From: Clostridiales bacterium DTU072
GTDB taxonomy: Bacteria; Bacillota; Clostridia; Christensenellales; DTU072
Direction of reading: 5' to 3'
NCBI GenBank assembly: GCA_001512685.1
Contig: LFSG01000032.1
Coordinates: 26,648-62,439, forward strand
Length of the DNA stretch: 35,792 nt
Position numbers and translations under genes: made by a program. Numbering within the stretch: the stretch's first letter is position 1; each line of letters starts with the position of its first letter. The notes under the pieces are model-generated. The model saw only the letters and a program-made list of their open reading frames with translations, searched no databases and was not told the DNA's origin. Shown here in pieces: positions 17,303 to 24,901 of this stretch.

Positions 17303-18505
17303 ATGAAAAAAGCTTTTAGAGTTTTTGTTGTCGTTATTGTTTTGTCGTTTGCGTTGGCAACGGCCATTTCCGCGTACGCCGCCACCCTAATGCGGGAAAC
17401 TAAAGGTCGACCCGTGGTAAAATTTATTAAAAGCGAAAACGAACGGCCTTACCTTATAAAGACTTACGCTGACGGCAGCGCTTGTCAAGAAGATTTTACG
17501 ATAATAACCTTTGCCGATCTGCATTTGGACGGAAAAACCGAAATCCCCGGCGACTCGACCGCGCTTACCGTAATGGAAAACGCCATAAAACACCAAAACC
17601 CTGATTTGGTGGTGCTTTGCGGGGATATAGTATTGGGCCCGTACGCCAAGCGAGCGGCGCGCGCCTTGGCCGAACTATTCGAAAAGCATAATCAGTACTG
17701 GGGATATGTTCTGGGAAACCATGACGCCGAAAGCGAAATAGGGCTTAAAAGAGCGGAAATAGTGAGTTATTTTTCGGAATATGAGCATTGCGTAATCTCT
17801 TCAGCGCCCGATATTTCAGGCGAAGGCAATTGTATTGTAAATCTCAAAAACGCCCAAGGGAAAGTTATCCAAAGTCTTGTGTTCATAGATTCGGGCAATT
17901 ATTTGGATCCCGATATTTGCGCCGAATACGGATTTGAATACAAAGAAGGTTATGATTTTATTAAATATGACCAAATAGAATGGTATAAATCGGAAATGTA
18001 CGATATAGCCGAACAAAACGGCGGCATGCCCGATTCCGTTATGTTTATGCATATACCCTTGAAAGAATACAGAATGGCGTATAATCAAGCAAAGCAAAAC
18101 GATACCGTTATTTTTGGAAAACGGCGGGAACCGGAATGCGATTCTCACTATAATACGGGGATGTTTGACGCCATACTTGAGGTGGACAGCACAAAAGCCG
18201 TTATATGCGGACATGACCATGTCAACGATTATTGCGTGGAATATATGGGCGTGAAGCTTCTGTATTCATTGAGTGTTGCTTACAACAGTTATTTTTTGCG
18301 GGAATATTTGCTGTATGTATCCGCTTACAATTTGAGCGGGCAAGCGGAGTTCAATGACGGCTATACGCTGCTTTCGATTGATAAAAAAGGAGAGCTCCAA
18401 ATAATCCCCCGATATTTTCAAGAAAATCCCTCATTGTTTGAAGGATTGACTCAAGAGCAGCGCAACGCGCTGTATTTGGACCAAACTTTGCCGAAGTCAG
18501 AATAA
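17303..18505 (+). CDS. Exported calcineurin-like metallophosphoesterase
   Basis: A 400-residue protein with an N-terminal signal or anchor segment (residues 5-28). The metallophosphoesterase core has all five signature blocks: D72-x-H74 in FADLHLDG, GD in VVLCGDIV (about residue 103), GNHD (N139, H140, D141), His in MFMHIP, and GHDH with H304 and H306. These bind a two-metal centre that hydrolyses phosphomono- or diesters. Its location outside the membrane suggests a nucleotide, phospholipid, teichoic acid or phosphorylated-glycan substrate. ATG 17303 has TGAGG 7 bases upstream. It is the third gene of a same-strand cluster with the GDSL hydrolase and the lipoprotein, 19 bases after the latter. 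A related protein lacking the metal ligands is encoded at 21904-22806. Confidence 0.92.
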   Translation: MKKAFRVFVVVIVLSFALATAISAYAATLMRETKGRPVVKFIKSENERPYLIKTYADGSACQEDFTIITFADLHLDGKTEIPGDSTALTVMENAIKHQNPDLVVLCGDIVLGPYAKRAARALAELFEKHNQYWGYVLGNHDAESEIGLKRAEIVSYFSEYEHCVISSAPDISGEGNCIVNLKNAQGKVIQSLVFIDSGNYLDPDICAEYGFEYKEGYDFIKYDQIEWYKSEMYDIAEQNGGMPDSVMFMHIPLKEYRMAYNQAKQNDTVIFGKRREPECDSHYNTGMFDAILEVDSTKAVICGHDHVNDYCVEYMGVKLLYSLSVAYNSYFLREYLLYVSAYNLSGQAEFNDGYTLLSIDKKGELQIIPRYFQENPSLFEGLTQEQRNALYLDQTLPKSE

Positions 18506-18525
18506 CGCTTACCCTTAATCTTTAC

Positions 18526-18554
18526 TGGACAATTTTGCGTGGAATGCGTATACT
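18526..18554 (+). promoter_or_regulatory. Promoter of the TtcA-like gene
   Basis: TGGACA (18526-18531), a 17-base spacer and TATACT (18549-18554) each match the sigma-A consensus at five of six positions. The site lies in the 87-base gap before the gene. Confidence 0.72.
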
Positions 18555-18592
18555 TTTATTATTATTTATAAGGAAGAAAGGGCGCGTTTTTT

Positions 18593-19348
18593 ATGGAAGG
18601 CAAAGCTTTGCAATTGATATTGGGGAAGGTGCGAAAAGCCGTTACCGATTATAATATGATTGAAGATAACGATCATATTGCGGTTGGGGTAAGCGGCGGA
18701 AAAGACAGTCTTTTAATGCTGACGGCGCTGAGCGCCTATCAAAAATTCAGTCCCCAAAAATTTCATATTACCGCCATAACCGTTGATATGGGCTTTAAGG
18801 AAACCGATTACGGCGAGCTTGAAGCCATGAGCGAGTATATTGAAAACAAATTGAGAATAAGACATATAATTGAAAAAACAGATATAGCGTATATACTTTT
18901 TGAAGCTCGAAAAGAAAAATCGCCTTGCAGTTTATGTTCAAAGATGAGAAGGGGAGCCCTTAACGCCAAAGCTGTTGAAATAGGGGCGAATAAATTGGCT
19001 CTCGGTCACCACAGCGACGATATGCTGCAAACTTTTTTATTGTCCATGATCTACGAGTCGCGGCTGAGCACATTTCAGCCCGTATCTTATATGGACAGAA
19101 CTAAGATAACCTTGATAAGACCTTTTTTGTATGTCAACGAAAAAGAAATCGTTTCGGTATCGCAAAAACTCCGATTGCCTTTGCTTAACAATGTTTGTCC
19201 CGCCAATAAGCATACCCAAAGGGAATATATGAAAGAATTGATTGACAAAATCGACGCTGACATACCAGGGGCAAGGTTCAGAATGAAGGAGGCTTTGAAA
19301 CATCCCGAAAGGCGCAATCTTTTTGAGGCGCCCATAAAAAACAATTAA
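18593..19348 (+). CDS. TtcA/TilS-type PP-loop ATPase, likely tRNA thiolase
   Basis: A 251-residue cytoplasmic enzyme of the adenine-nucleotide alpha hydrolase superfamily. The PP-loop SGGKDS is at residues 34-39, and GHHSDD (138-143) is a second family motif. Three cysteines, C112 and C115 (CSLC) and C202 (NVCPANKH), match in arrangement the iron-sulphur ligands of TtcA, which adds sulphur to cytidine 32 of tRNA. It lacks the C-terminal domains of TilS. Clostridia have several related paralogues, so the exact target nucleotide is uncertain. ATG 18593 follows AAAGGG with a 10-base spacing. It has its own promoter and converges on spoIIID, with only five bases between the two stop codons. Confidence 0.88.
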   Translation: MEGKALQLILGKVRKAVTDYNMIEDNDHIAVGVSGGKDSLLMLTALSAYQKFSPQKFHITAITVDMGFKETDYGELEAMSEYIENKLRIRHIIEKTDIAYILFEARKEKSPCSLCSKMRRGALNAKAVEIGANKLALGHHSDDMLQTFLLSMIYESRLSTFQPVSYMDRTKITLIRPFLYVNEKEIVSVSQKLRLPLLNNVCPANKHTQREYMKELIDKIDADIPGARFRMKEALKHPERRNLFEAPIKNN

Positions 19349-19353
19349 CGCCT

Positions 19354-19602
19354 TCAATCTCTTGTTTCAATATATTTTTTTCGAGTGCTTTCTCCGCCTC
19401 TTATGTGCTTTTCGTTGTAATTTATGTTGAGGATTTTGCGCACTTGCTTATATAAATCGGTATCAATGAGTTTCAATCTTTCGGTAACGTCGGTATGCAG
19501 AGTGCTTTTGCCGTAGCCCATAAAACGCGCGGCTTCCCTGACGGTGCATTTTTGCTCTATTATGTAATAAGCGGCTTTTATTACTCTGCTTTCTATGTCC
19601 AT
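19354..19602 (-). CDS. spoIIID: Stage III sporulation transcriptional regulator SpoIIID
   Basis: An 82-residue DNA-binding protein very close in pattern to Bacillus SpoIIID (93 residues). It has a helix-turn-helix at about residues 19-42 (TVREAARFMGYGKSTLHTD, followed by VTERL) and the hallmark basic tail HIRGGESTRKKY. SpoIIID acts in the mother cell to activate or repress sigma-E and sigma-K regulon genes. Its presence is the best evidence that this organism forms endospores. It starts 10 bases after the stop of the PRC-barrel gene on the same strand and has only a weak ribosome binding site, suggesting translational coupling. It ends five bases from the convergent TtcA-like gene. Confidence 0.95.
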   Translation of the reverse strand: MDIESRVIKAAYYIIEQKCTVREAARFMGYGKSTLHTDVTERLKLIDTDLYKQVRKILNINYNEKHIRGGESTRKKYIETRD

Positions 19603-19612
19603 AATATGTTTA

Positions 19613-20290
19613 TCAATCCAACAGCGAGCTTAAAGCCAAATATACCAGCTTGCCGCCCTTTTTTGCCATATCTATTACCGATTGATTGATTACCGTGCCT
19701 TTTTTAATGTTTACGCCCACTGTTTCGTCGATTATGTCTCTAATTACTATTCTGCCTATCAAAAAGCTGTAGTCGCTTACGGTAGTTTGTTTAGGAACAT
19801 AGGGGGAGGGGGACTCTTTTTTTTCTTCAGCTTTTGAAGTTTCGTCCATCGCGGGGTTTGCGTCCTTAGGCTTTTTTAATCCCATATTTATTGTTACTGT
19901 GCTGTTTTCCAGCCCGCTGATAAATTTAACGGGATAGGGTTTGTCAAACCATATGTATCTGTCGCCGTCCAAAGTCATGTCCGTAAAATTTCCCAAGGCT
20001 TTTCCTTCGTGGCTGTAAGCGATAACGTCTTCGGACAATAAAAATAAATCTTTAATCAAGTTTTCTTCAATTTCGACAAGACTCCGCTTATTATAAACCG
20101 CTATTTTATCATTATTGCCCGCTACCTTTTTGAGGGGCAGCAAATACATTTTGTTTTCTTTGTTATCTTTTACCATAAAAGCTTTGGGTTTTTTGGTTAA
20201 TTTATTAATAAAGACGCCTTTGACTTTTCCGATTTGCTTGCCCGATTGAACGCTTAAAAGCTCTTTATCGTAGAATTCCTTGAAGAACAT
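19613..20290 (-). CDS. PRC-barrel domain protein
   Basis: A 225-residue soluble protein with two or three beta-barrel segments of the PRC type. The N-terminal one (residues about 5-80) has the pattern SGKQIGKVKGVFINKLTKKP. A second (about 85-140) includes GKALGNFTDMTLDG. A Pro/Ser/Glu/Lys-rich linker (about 140-170) leads to a C-terminal segment (LIGRIVIRDI, KKGTVINQSVI). PRC barrels bind proteins or RNA; related genes occur in sporulation loci of Firmicutes, but the function here is unknown. The start codon at 20290 has AAGGGGGCG just upstream. It precedes spoIIID by 10 bases in the same direction, so it is probably cotranscribed and may be expressed during sporulation. Confidence 0.82.
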   Translation of the reverse strand: MFFKEFYDKELLSVQSGKQIGKVKGVFINKLTKKPKAFMVKDNKENKMYLLPLKKVAGNNDKIAVYNKRSLVEIEENLIKDLFLLSEDVIAYSHEGKALGNFTDMTLDGDRYIWFDKPYPVKFISGLENSTVTINMGLKKPKDANPAMDETSKAEEKKESPSPYVPKQTTVSDYSFLIGRIVIRDIIDETVGVNIKKGTVINQSVIDMAKKGGKLVYLALSSLLD

Positions 20291-20339
20291 AACGCCCCCT
20301 TGCTATATTTTCATTTATTTTATTATATTAACGGGATAC

Positions 20340-20363
20340 TTGATTTATTAATATATCAATCAA
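20340..20363. repeat. Inverted repeat between divergent PRC/spoIIID and citrate synthase promoters
   Basis: TTGATT (20340-20345) and AATCAA (20358-20363) form an inverted repeat with an AT-rich 12-base centre. It lies 11 bases upstream of the citrate synthase -35 box and could be an operator for either direction. Short AT-rich repeats arise easily by chance. Confidence 0.28.
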
Positions 20364-20373
20364 ATTGGTTTAA

Positions 20374-20403
20374 TTGACACTTTTAATTCGGTTGTGATAT
20401 AAT
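20374..20403 (+). promoter_or_regulatory. Consensus promoter of citrate synthase
   Basis: TTGACA (20374-20379) and TATAAT (20398-20403) are both perfect hexamers, with an 18-base spacer. The predicted transcript start, near 20410, leaves a leader of about 45 bases. Confidence 0.85.
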
Positions 20404-20455
20404 AAAACAATTCGATTTGGAAAATTCGCGGTAGTCAACAGGAGGGACATTTATT

Positions 20456-21832
20456 ATGGCTGAACTTACTTTTACTGACTTAAAGGTAAAAGAAAAGATT
20501 AAAGTTCTCAGCGAAATTGCCGAAAAAAGCACCATTATTGATTCCTCTTTTTACGAAAAATTTGATGTAAAAAGAGGCCTCCGTGATGTCAACGGCGCCG
20601 GGGTTGTCGCGGGTTTAACCGAAATCTGTGAAATCAATTCCTTCAAGATAGACGAAAACGGCAACAGAATCCCTATCGAGGGAGAGCTTTTTTATAGAGG
20701 AATTCCCATTCAGGATATTGTGAACGGCTTTGTTAAAGAAGACCGATTCGGGTTTGAAGAAACCGCTTATTTGTTATTGTTCGGCAAGCTTCCGCCAAAA
20801 GACGAGCTTGAAGAGTTCTGCGACATACTGGCAGGCTTTAGGAAGCTTCCTTTGAATTTCGTCAGGGACATAATAATGAAAAAACCTTCTTTCGACATGA
20901 TGAACATGCTGTCCAGAAGCGTGCTCAGCCTTTATTCTTATGACGACAATCCCGACGATATTTCCATTGAGAATATATTAAGACAAGGTTTGCAGCTTAT
21001 AGCGCAATTTCCCTTAATAGCGATATACGGGTATCAGGTTTATTCGCATTATCATGGCGATACCAGTCTTATCATTCATAAGCCGCGCAAAGACTTATGC
21101 ACCGCCGAAAACATATTGCATTTGTTGAGAGCGGACAGCAAATACACTCAGCTTGAAGCAAAACTGCTTGACCTTTGCTTGGTACTGCACGCCGAACACG
21201 GCGGCGGCAACAATTCCACATTTACCACGCATGTGGTAAGCTCTTCGGGTACGGATACATATTCCTCGGTGGCGGCTTCGCTTGGCTCATTGAAAGGCCC
21301 CCGCCACGGCGGCGCCAACATCAAGGTAATTAAGATGTTCGAGGACATGAAAAACCATATCAGCCACGAATATAATGAATCGGAAATCAGGAATTATTTG
21401 CTGAGCTTGCTCAATAAAGAAGTGTTTGACAAAGCGGGGCTTATTTACGGTATGGGCCATGCCGTTTATTCCATATCCGACCCCAGAGCCAAAATATTTA
21501 AGGAATATGTCAAGCATCTTGCCATAGAAAAGGGCTTGGAAAAGGAATATGAACTGTATGACAAAGTGGAGCGCATAGCCTCTGAAGTCATAGCCGAAAA
21601 ACGCAAGATATATAAAGGGGTCAGCCCCAATGTGGATTTTTACAGCGGTTTTGTTTATAATATGCTGGGATTGCCGCAAGAGTTGTTTACGCCTATTTTC
21701 GCGGTGGCGAGAATTACGGGCTGGATAGCTCACAGAATAGAAGAAATATCCAATAAAGGCAAAATCATTCGTCCCGGCTATACGGCGGTTTGCGAAAGAC
21801 AAGATTATGTGCCATTAAACGAAAGAGGCTGA
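20456..21832 (+). CDS. gltA: Citrate synthase
   Basis: A 458-residue cytoplasmic enzyme condensing acetyl-CoA and oxaloacetate to citrate. The catalytic triad is visible: H284 in GPRHGGAN, H335 in GMGHAVYSISDPRA and D394 in PNVDFYSG. HAEHGGGNNS upstream is the other substrate-binding block. The N-terminal 80 residues form the extra helical segment seen in the longer clostridial branch. ATG 20456 has AGGAGGGA 9 bases upstream. It appears to be monocistronic behind its own promoter, with no aconitase or isocitrate dehydrogenase gene in the window. In such anaerobes it probably supplies 2-oxoglutarate for glutamate synthesis (inference). A methylcitrate activity cannot be excluded from sequence alone. 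Confidence 0.95.
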   Translation: MAELTFTDLKVKEKIKVLSEIAEKSTIIDSSFYEKFDVKRGLRDVNGAGVVAGLTEICEINSFKIDENGNRIPIEGELFYRGIPIQDIVNGFVKEDRFGFEETAYLLLFGKLPPKDELEEFCDILAGFRKLPLNFVRDIIMKKPSFDMMNMLSRSVLSLYSYDDNPDDISIENILRQGLQLIAQFPLIAIYGYQVYSHYHGDTSLIIHKPRKDLCTAENILHLLRADSKYTQLEAKLLDLCLVLHAEHGGGNNSTFTTHVVSSSGTDTYSSVAASLGSLKGPRHGGANIKVIKMFEDMKNHISHEYNESEIRNYLLSLLNKEVFDKAGLIYGMGHAVYSISDPRAKIFKEYVKHLAIEKGLEKEYELYDKVERIASEVIAEKRKIYKGVSPNVDFYSGFVYNMLGLPQELFTPIFAVARITGWIAHRIEEISNKGKIIRPGYTAVCERQDYVPLNERG

Positions 21833-21903
21833 TTATTTTATTAGTATAAATCTTTTTGCTTTGGGAATAATCCGTGTAACTTTTTTATGGAGGATATCCT
21901 TTT

Positions 21904-22806
21904 TTGAACAAACAAAGGATAATCAGGTTTTTGAGGAAGCTGTCGGGTTTCATTGCAACGCTTCCTCTTATTTTTTCTTTTATTTTGTCATATTTTCAAG
22001 TAACGCCTGCTGATTACGGAGAAAAATTGCGATTTGACGATAAAGGCGAATTTTGCGCGCTTGTTCTGGCGGGACTGCTGGAAGGGGAAGGGGGATTCAG
22101 CCAAAAAACAAAAGAGTATATAAATGATTTATTGATTGAAAGCAAACCTGATTTAGTAATACTCGGCGGCAATAATATAGCGCCTCAGCCCATCGCCACC
22201 GACCTTTTTATGGCCTCCACAATGAATATTATAGATGAGTATACCGCCCTTTTTGATAACGGCAAAACTTATTTTACCGCGCTTTTCGGCGATTATGACA
22301 TGGCAAGCTTGTTTGATAAAACCGCTCAGTTGAAAAGATATATGCGCTCCAAATATTTTGTAGGAGGCATCGCCCACACCGACAGTTTATATACGCTTTA
22401 TAATAGAAAAAAAGGTCTTTGCGGAAATTTTCGCATTACCGTTTTTGCCGAAGATAAGCCCGCTTATTATTTATATATTATGGATTACCGCGGAGGAGAA
22501 ATACCATCCGCTCAGCAAAGCTGGTTTGAGGGCGGCAATGCGGATTTGCCCTCCGTTGTGTTTTCGTTTAAGTCTCTTTACGCTTGGGACGATAATAAAA
22601 CAGAGTATTTATTATATAATGAAAATGTAAAAGCGTATGTGTCCATGGGCGATTGGGCAAATGAAGGGCAAGACAATGCTGAAGCCGTTTTAATTAAAAC
22701 GCCGTTGATTGGAAAGTATTCGGCGGAAGGCAGTGTGCAAAGGGAATATCGGGCAAAAAAAATAGTCCTCTCCAAGCGGGGAGGACTGACGGTTATCGAT
22801 TATTGA
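21904..22806 (+). CDS. Membrane-anchored metallophosphoesterase-like protein lacking metal ligands
   Basis: A 300-residue protein with an N-terminal basic segment and a transmembrane helix (about residues 13-32). The rest lines up with the start of the phosphoesterase at 17303. KPDLVILGGNNIAP (81-94) aligns with NPDLVVLCGDIVLGP, and YFTALFGDYD (123-132) aligns with WGYVLGNHD. The ligands are lost: no DxH, GD is GN, GNHD is GDYD, and no GHDH block remains. It is therefore probably a non-catalytic paralogue, perhaps a binding or regulatory protein. The relationship is a by-eye alignment and inference. The start is TTG at 21904 with GGAGGA 9 bases upstream. The 3' end carries, on the opposite strand, the terminator of lysA. 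Confidence 0.75.
   Translation: MNKQRIIRFLRKLSGFIATLPLIFSFILSYFQVTPADYGEKLRFDDKGEFCALVLAGLLEGEGGFSQKTKEYINDLLIESKPDLVILGGNNIAPQPIATDLFMASTMNIIDEYTALFDNGKTYFTALFGDYDMASLFDKTAQLKRYMRSKYFVGGIAHTDSLYTLYNRKKGLCGNFRITVFAEDKPAYYLYIMDYRGGEIPSAQQSWFEGGNADLPSVVFSFKSLYAWDDNKTEYLLYNENVKAYVSMGDWANEGQDNAEAVLIKTPLIGKYSAEGSVQREYRAKKIVLSKRGGLTVIDY
22755..22787 (-). terminator. Intrinsic terminator of lysA, inside the convergent coding sequence
   Basis: On the minus strand AGTCCTCCCC (22787-22778) pairs with GGAGAGGACT (22773-22764) around a four-base loop, with one wobble. It is followed by A and then eight T (22762-22755). It lies 26 bases beyond the lysA stop codon, wholly within the last codons of the convergent gene. 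Confidence 0.88.
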
Positions 22807-22812
22807 TTTTCA

Positions 22813-24075
22813 TTATCTGTATTTATGAAATTCGGGAATGAAATTAAAGGTGGCGAAGTAATCTTTGGGCGTTTCGGCTCGGCGTATAAGCTCAAAGCTG
22901 CCGTCCGACCTCAATAACACTTCGGCGCTTCTCAATTTGCCGTTATAATTGTAACCCATGGCGAAGCCGTGGGCGCCTGTGTCATGTATGGCAAGAATGT
23001 CGCCTATATCGATGCGGGGCAATTTTCGGTCAATGGCAAATTTATCGCTGTTTTCGCACAATGAGCCCACAACATCATATACATGGTCGCAGGGCCAATC
23101 TTCCTTGCCCAGCACTGTTATGTGATGATAAGCGCCGTATATGGCGGGGCGCATGAGATGCGCCGCGCAAGCGTCAACGCCTATATACTCTTTATAGATA
23201 TGTTTTTCGTGAATGGCGGTGGTCAACAGCAATCCGTAAGGGGCAAGCATATATCTTCCAAGCTCGGTATATATGCTTATATCCTTAAGCGCCGATTTTC
23301 GGATAGTCTGTTCGTAAGCTTCCTTTACGCCATTGGCGATAATATAAATATCGTTTTTGGGTTGATCGGGACGATAGGGAACGCCTATGCCGCCGCTGAG
23401 ATTGGCAAAAATAAATTTGGCTCCCGTTTCGTTGTGAAGCTCGACTATTGTTTCAAAGACTATTTGAGCAAGCTTGGGGTAATACTCATTTCCCATGGTA
23501 TTGCTGGCAAGGAAGGCATGCAGGCCGAATTCCTTTGCGCCTTTGGACATAAGCTTTTTTACCGCTTCGGTAAGCTGACTGCGGGTAAGCCCGTATTTGG
23601 CGTCGGCGGGATTGCCCATAATCTGATTGTTGATAGTGAATTTTCCGCCGGGATTGTATCTTAAGCATATTTTTTCGGGTATGCCCGCATGCTTTTCAAG
23701 AAATTCTATGTGGGTAATATCGTCAAGATTGATTATGGCGTCAAGCTTGCGGGCGAGAATATATTCCTCGGCGGTAGTTTCATTGCTGGAAAACATTATT
23801 TCGTCGCCCTTAAAGCCCATAGCTTCGGCCATAAGCAATTCGGTATAAGAAGAACAGTCCGTTCCGCAGCCTTCTTTTTTGAGCAATCGAAGTATTTCGG
23901 GGTTGGGGGTGGCTTTTACGGCAAAGTATTCCTTAAAACCTTTATTCCAACTGAAGGCATCATACAATTCCCTTGCGTTTTCCACAATTCCCTTTTCGTC
24001 ATATACATGAAGGGGGGTGGAATATTTTGCAATAATCTCTTTGGCTTTTTTTAAAGTTAAAAAAGGTTTTTTCAT
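22813..24075 (-). CDS. lysA: Diaminopimelate decarboxylase
   Basis: A 420-residue fold-type III PLP enzyme converting meso-diaminopimelate to L-lysine. The PLP lysine is K54 in YFAVKATPNP. SGGIGVP (227-233) binds the cofactor phosphate, ELGRYM (271-276) is the substrate arginine block, C340 in SLCENSDKF is the catalytic cysteine of the partner subunit, and HDTGAHGFAMGYNYNG (364-379) is the C-terminal signature. Length is normal. The closely related carboxynorspermidine and ornithine/arginine decarboxylases differ in these blocks. ATG at 24075 has AGGAGA 6 bases upstream. It has a promoter in the 3' end of the upstream YczE-like gene and a terminator inside the convergent gene. Confidence 0.93.
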   Translation of the reverse strand: MKKPFLTLKKAKEIIAKYSTPLHVYDEKGIVENARELYDAFSWNKGFKEYFAVKATPNPEILRLLKKEGCGTDCSSYTELLMAEAMGFKGDEIMFSSNETTAEEYILARKLDAIINLDDITHIEFLEKHAGIPEKICLRYNPGGKFTINNQIMGNPADAKYGLTRSQLTEAVKKLMSKGAKEFGLHAFLASNTMGNEYYPKLAQIVFETIVELHNETGAKFIFANLSGGIGVPYRPDQPKNDIYIIANGVKEAYEQTIRKSALKDISIYTELGRYMLAPYGLLLTTAIHEKHIYKEYIGVDACAAHLMRPAIYGAYHHITVLGKEDWPCDHVYDVVGSLCENSDKFAIDRKLPRIDIGDILAIHDTGAHGFAMGYNYNGKLRSAEVLLRSDGSFELIRRAETPKDYFATFNFIPEFHKYR

Positions 24076-24102
24076 CTGTTTCTCCTGCGAAATTTTATAT
24101 TG

Positions 24103-24132
24103 ATTATACCATTAATCAAAGCGATTTGTCCA
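24103..24132 (-). promoter_or_regulatory. Promoter of lysA
   Basis: On the minus strand TGGACA (24132-24127) is followed after 18 bases by a perfect TATAAT (24108-24103). The -35 box lies within the last codons of the preceding YczE-like gene, allowing lysA to be transcribed independently. Confidence 0.62.
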
Positions 24133-24781
24133 ATTTTTTGAATATGGGAGTGAACACCAATATCTTATCCATGAGTTTTCCGGTATATTTTATGCATATG
24201 CCCGAAAACAATCCCGTGATTATGGTTCCTATGCCTATACCCACCAGTTTTTTATAGAAAATTAATGAAAGCGCCACTCCCGCGGCAAGACAGCATATAT
24301 CATAAATAATTTTTACCGTATTGATGTTCCAATTCTTTGCCCTGGCAAGGTCGGTTACGAATATGTCATAGGGCATAAGGGGAATGTTGGTGCGGAAGAA
24401 TAAAGCTACCGCGATAACTATAAGATAAAAGCCCGCCGCGAAATATATTATTCTGAGATACAGCGCGTCGTTAGGCAAAGAGCGCATAAGATACATGCAG
24501 AGGTCCAAGATATATCCGTAAAGTATGGCGGAGACAAAAGATACTATGTAGCGTATATTGATTTTTCTGATTACCGCGCATAATATCGCGATCAGCAAAA
24601 ATTGCACTATGTAACTGAATGTGCCAAAGGATACGGCTTTAATTTTTAGGGACAGAATATACGCCGCCGACTGCACTACGCTTATGCCTAAGTCGGCTTT
24701 TACCACAAAAGTCATGCCTACGGATAAGAGTATAAGTCCTATAAAAAATGCGGGCTCTTTATAGAATTTAAGCTTTTTCAT
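24116..24781 (-). CDS. YczE/YitT-like integral membrane protein (DUF6198 type)
   Basis: A 221-residue protein with five or six hydrophobic helices (about residues 11-29, 45-70, 76-98, 108-128, 155-176 and 181-200). Features such as GMTFVVKADLGISVVQSAAYILS and NIPLMPYDIFVTDLA resemble the Firmicute YczE family of uncharacterised membrane proteins. No function is established from sequence. No Shine-Dalgarno precedes ATG 24781; instead a TATAAT-like element lies 7-12 bases before it, so the message might be leaderless. It lies 40 bases upstream of lysA on the same strand, with a separate lysA promoter. A transport role linked to lysine is only a guess from position. Confidence 0.8.
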   Translation of the reverse strand: MKKLKFYKEPAFFIGLILLSVGMTFVVKADLGISVVQSAAYILSLKIKAVSFGTFSYIVQFLLIAILCAVIRKINIRYIVSFVSAILYGYILDLCMYLMRSLPNDALYLRIIYFAAGFYLIVIAVALFFRTNIPLMPYDIFVTDLARAKNWNINTVKIIYDICCLAAGVALSLIFYKKLVGIGIGTIITGLFSGICIKYTGKLMDKILVFTPIFKKLDKSL

Positions 24782-24868
24782 AAATTATATTATAGCAGAA
24801 GAAACCGTAAAAGTATACTTTATTTGCTTTGAGGGTATAAATACTGACAAAATACCGCTCAAAAATCC

Positions 24869-24897
24869 TTGCTAAAGTATTTAATTTGTGTTAAATT
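24869..24897 (+). promoter_or_regulatory. Possible promoter of rplU-prp-rpmA
   Basis: TTGCTA (24869-24874), a 17-base spacer and TAAATT (24892-24897) match the consensus at four positions each. TATTAT at 24897-24902 is an alternative -10 without a good -35. The site sets up a leader of about 75 bases. Confidence 0.35.
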
Positions 24898-24901
24898 ATT
24901 A

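Noticed and set aside
19310-19350. Hairpin GGCGC/GCGCC near the end of the TtcA-like gene as a terminator
   Set aside because: Only five pairs, a 12-base loop and no adequate T-run on either strand.
20306-20340. Minus-strand TATAAT at 20327-20322 as the PRC/spoIIID promoter
   Set aside because: No acceptable -35 at 16-19 bases; AT-rich DNA gives such hexamers by chance, and a sporulation sigma factor may be used instead.
23083-23664. 193-codon plus-strand frame
   Set aside because: It is antisense to lysA, whose plain decarboxylase motifs explain the region. No ribosome binding site or recognisable domain.
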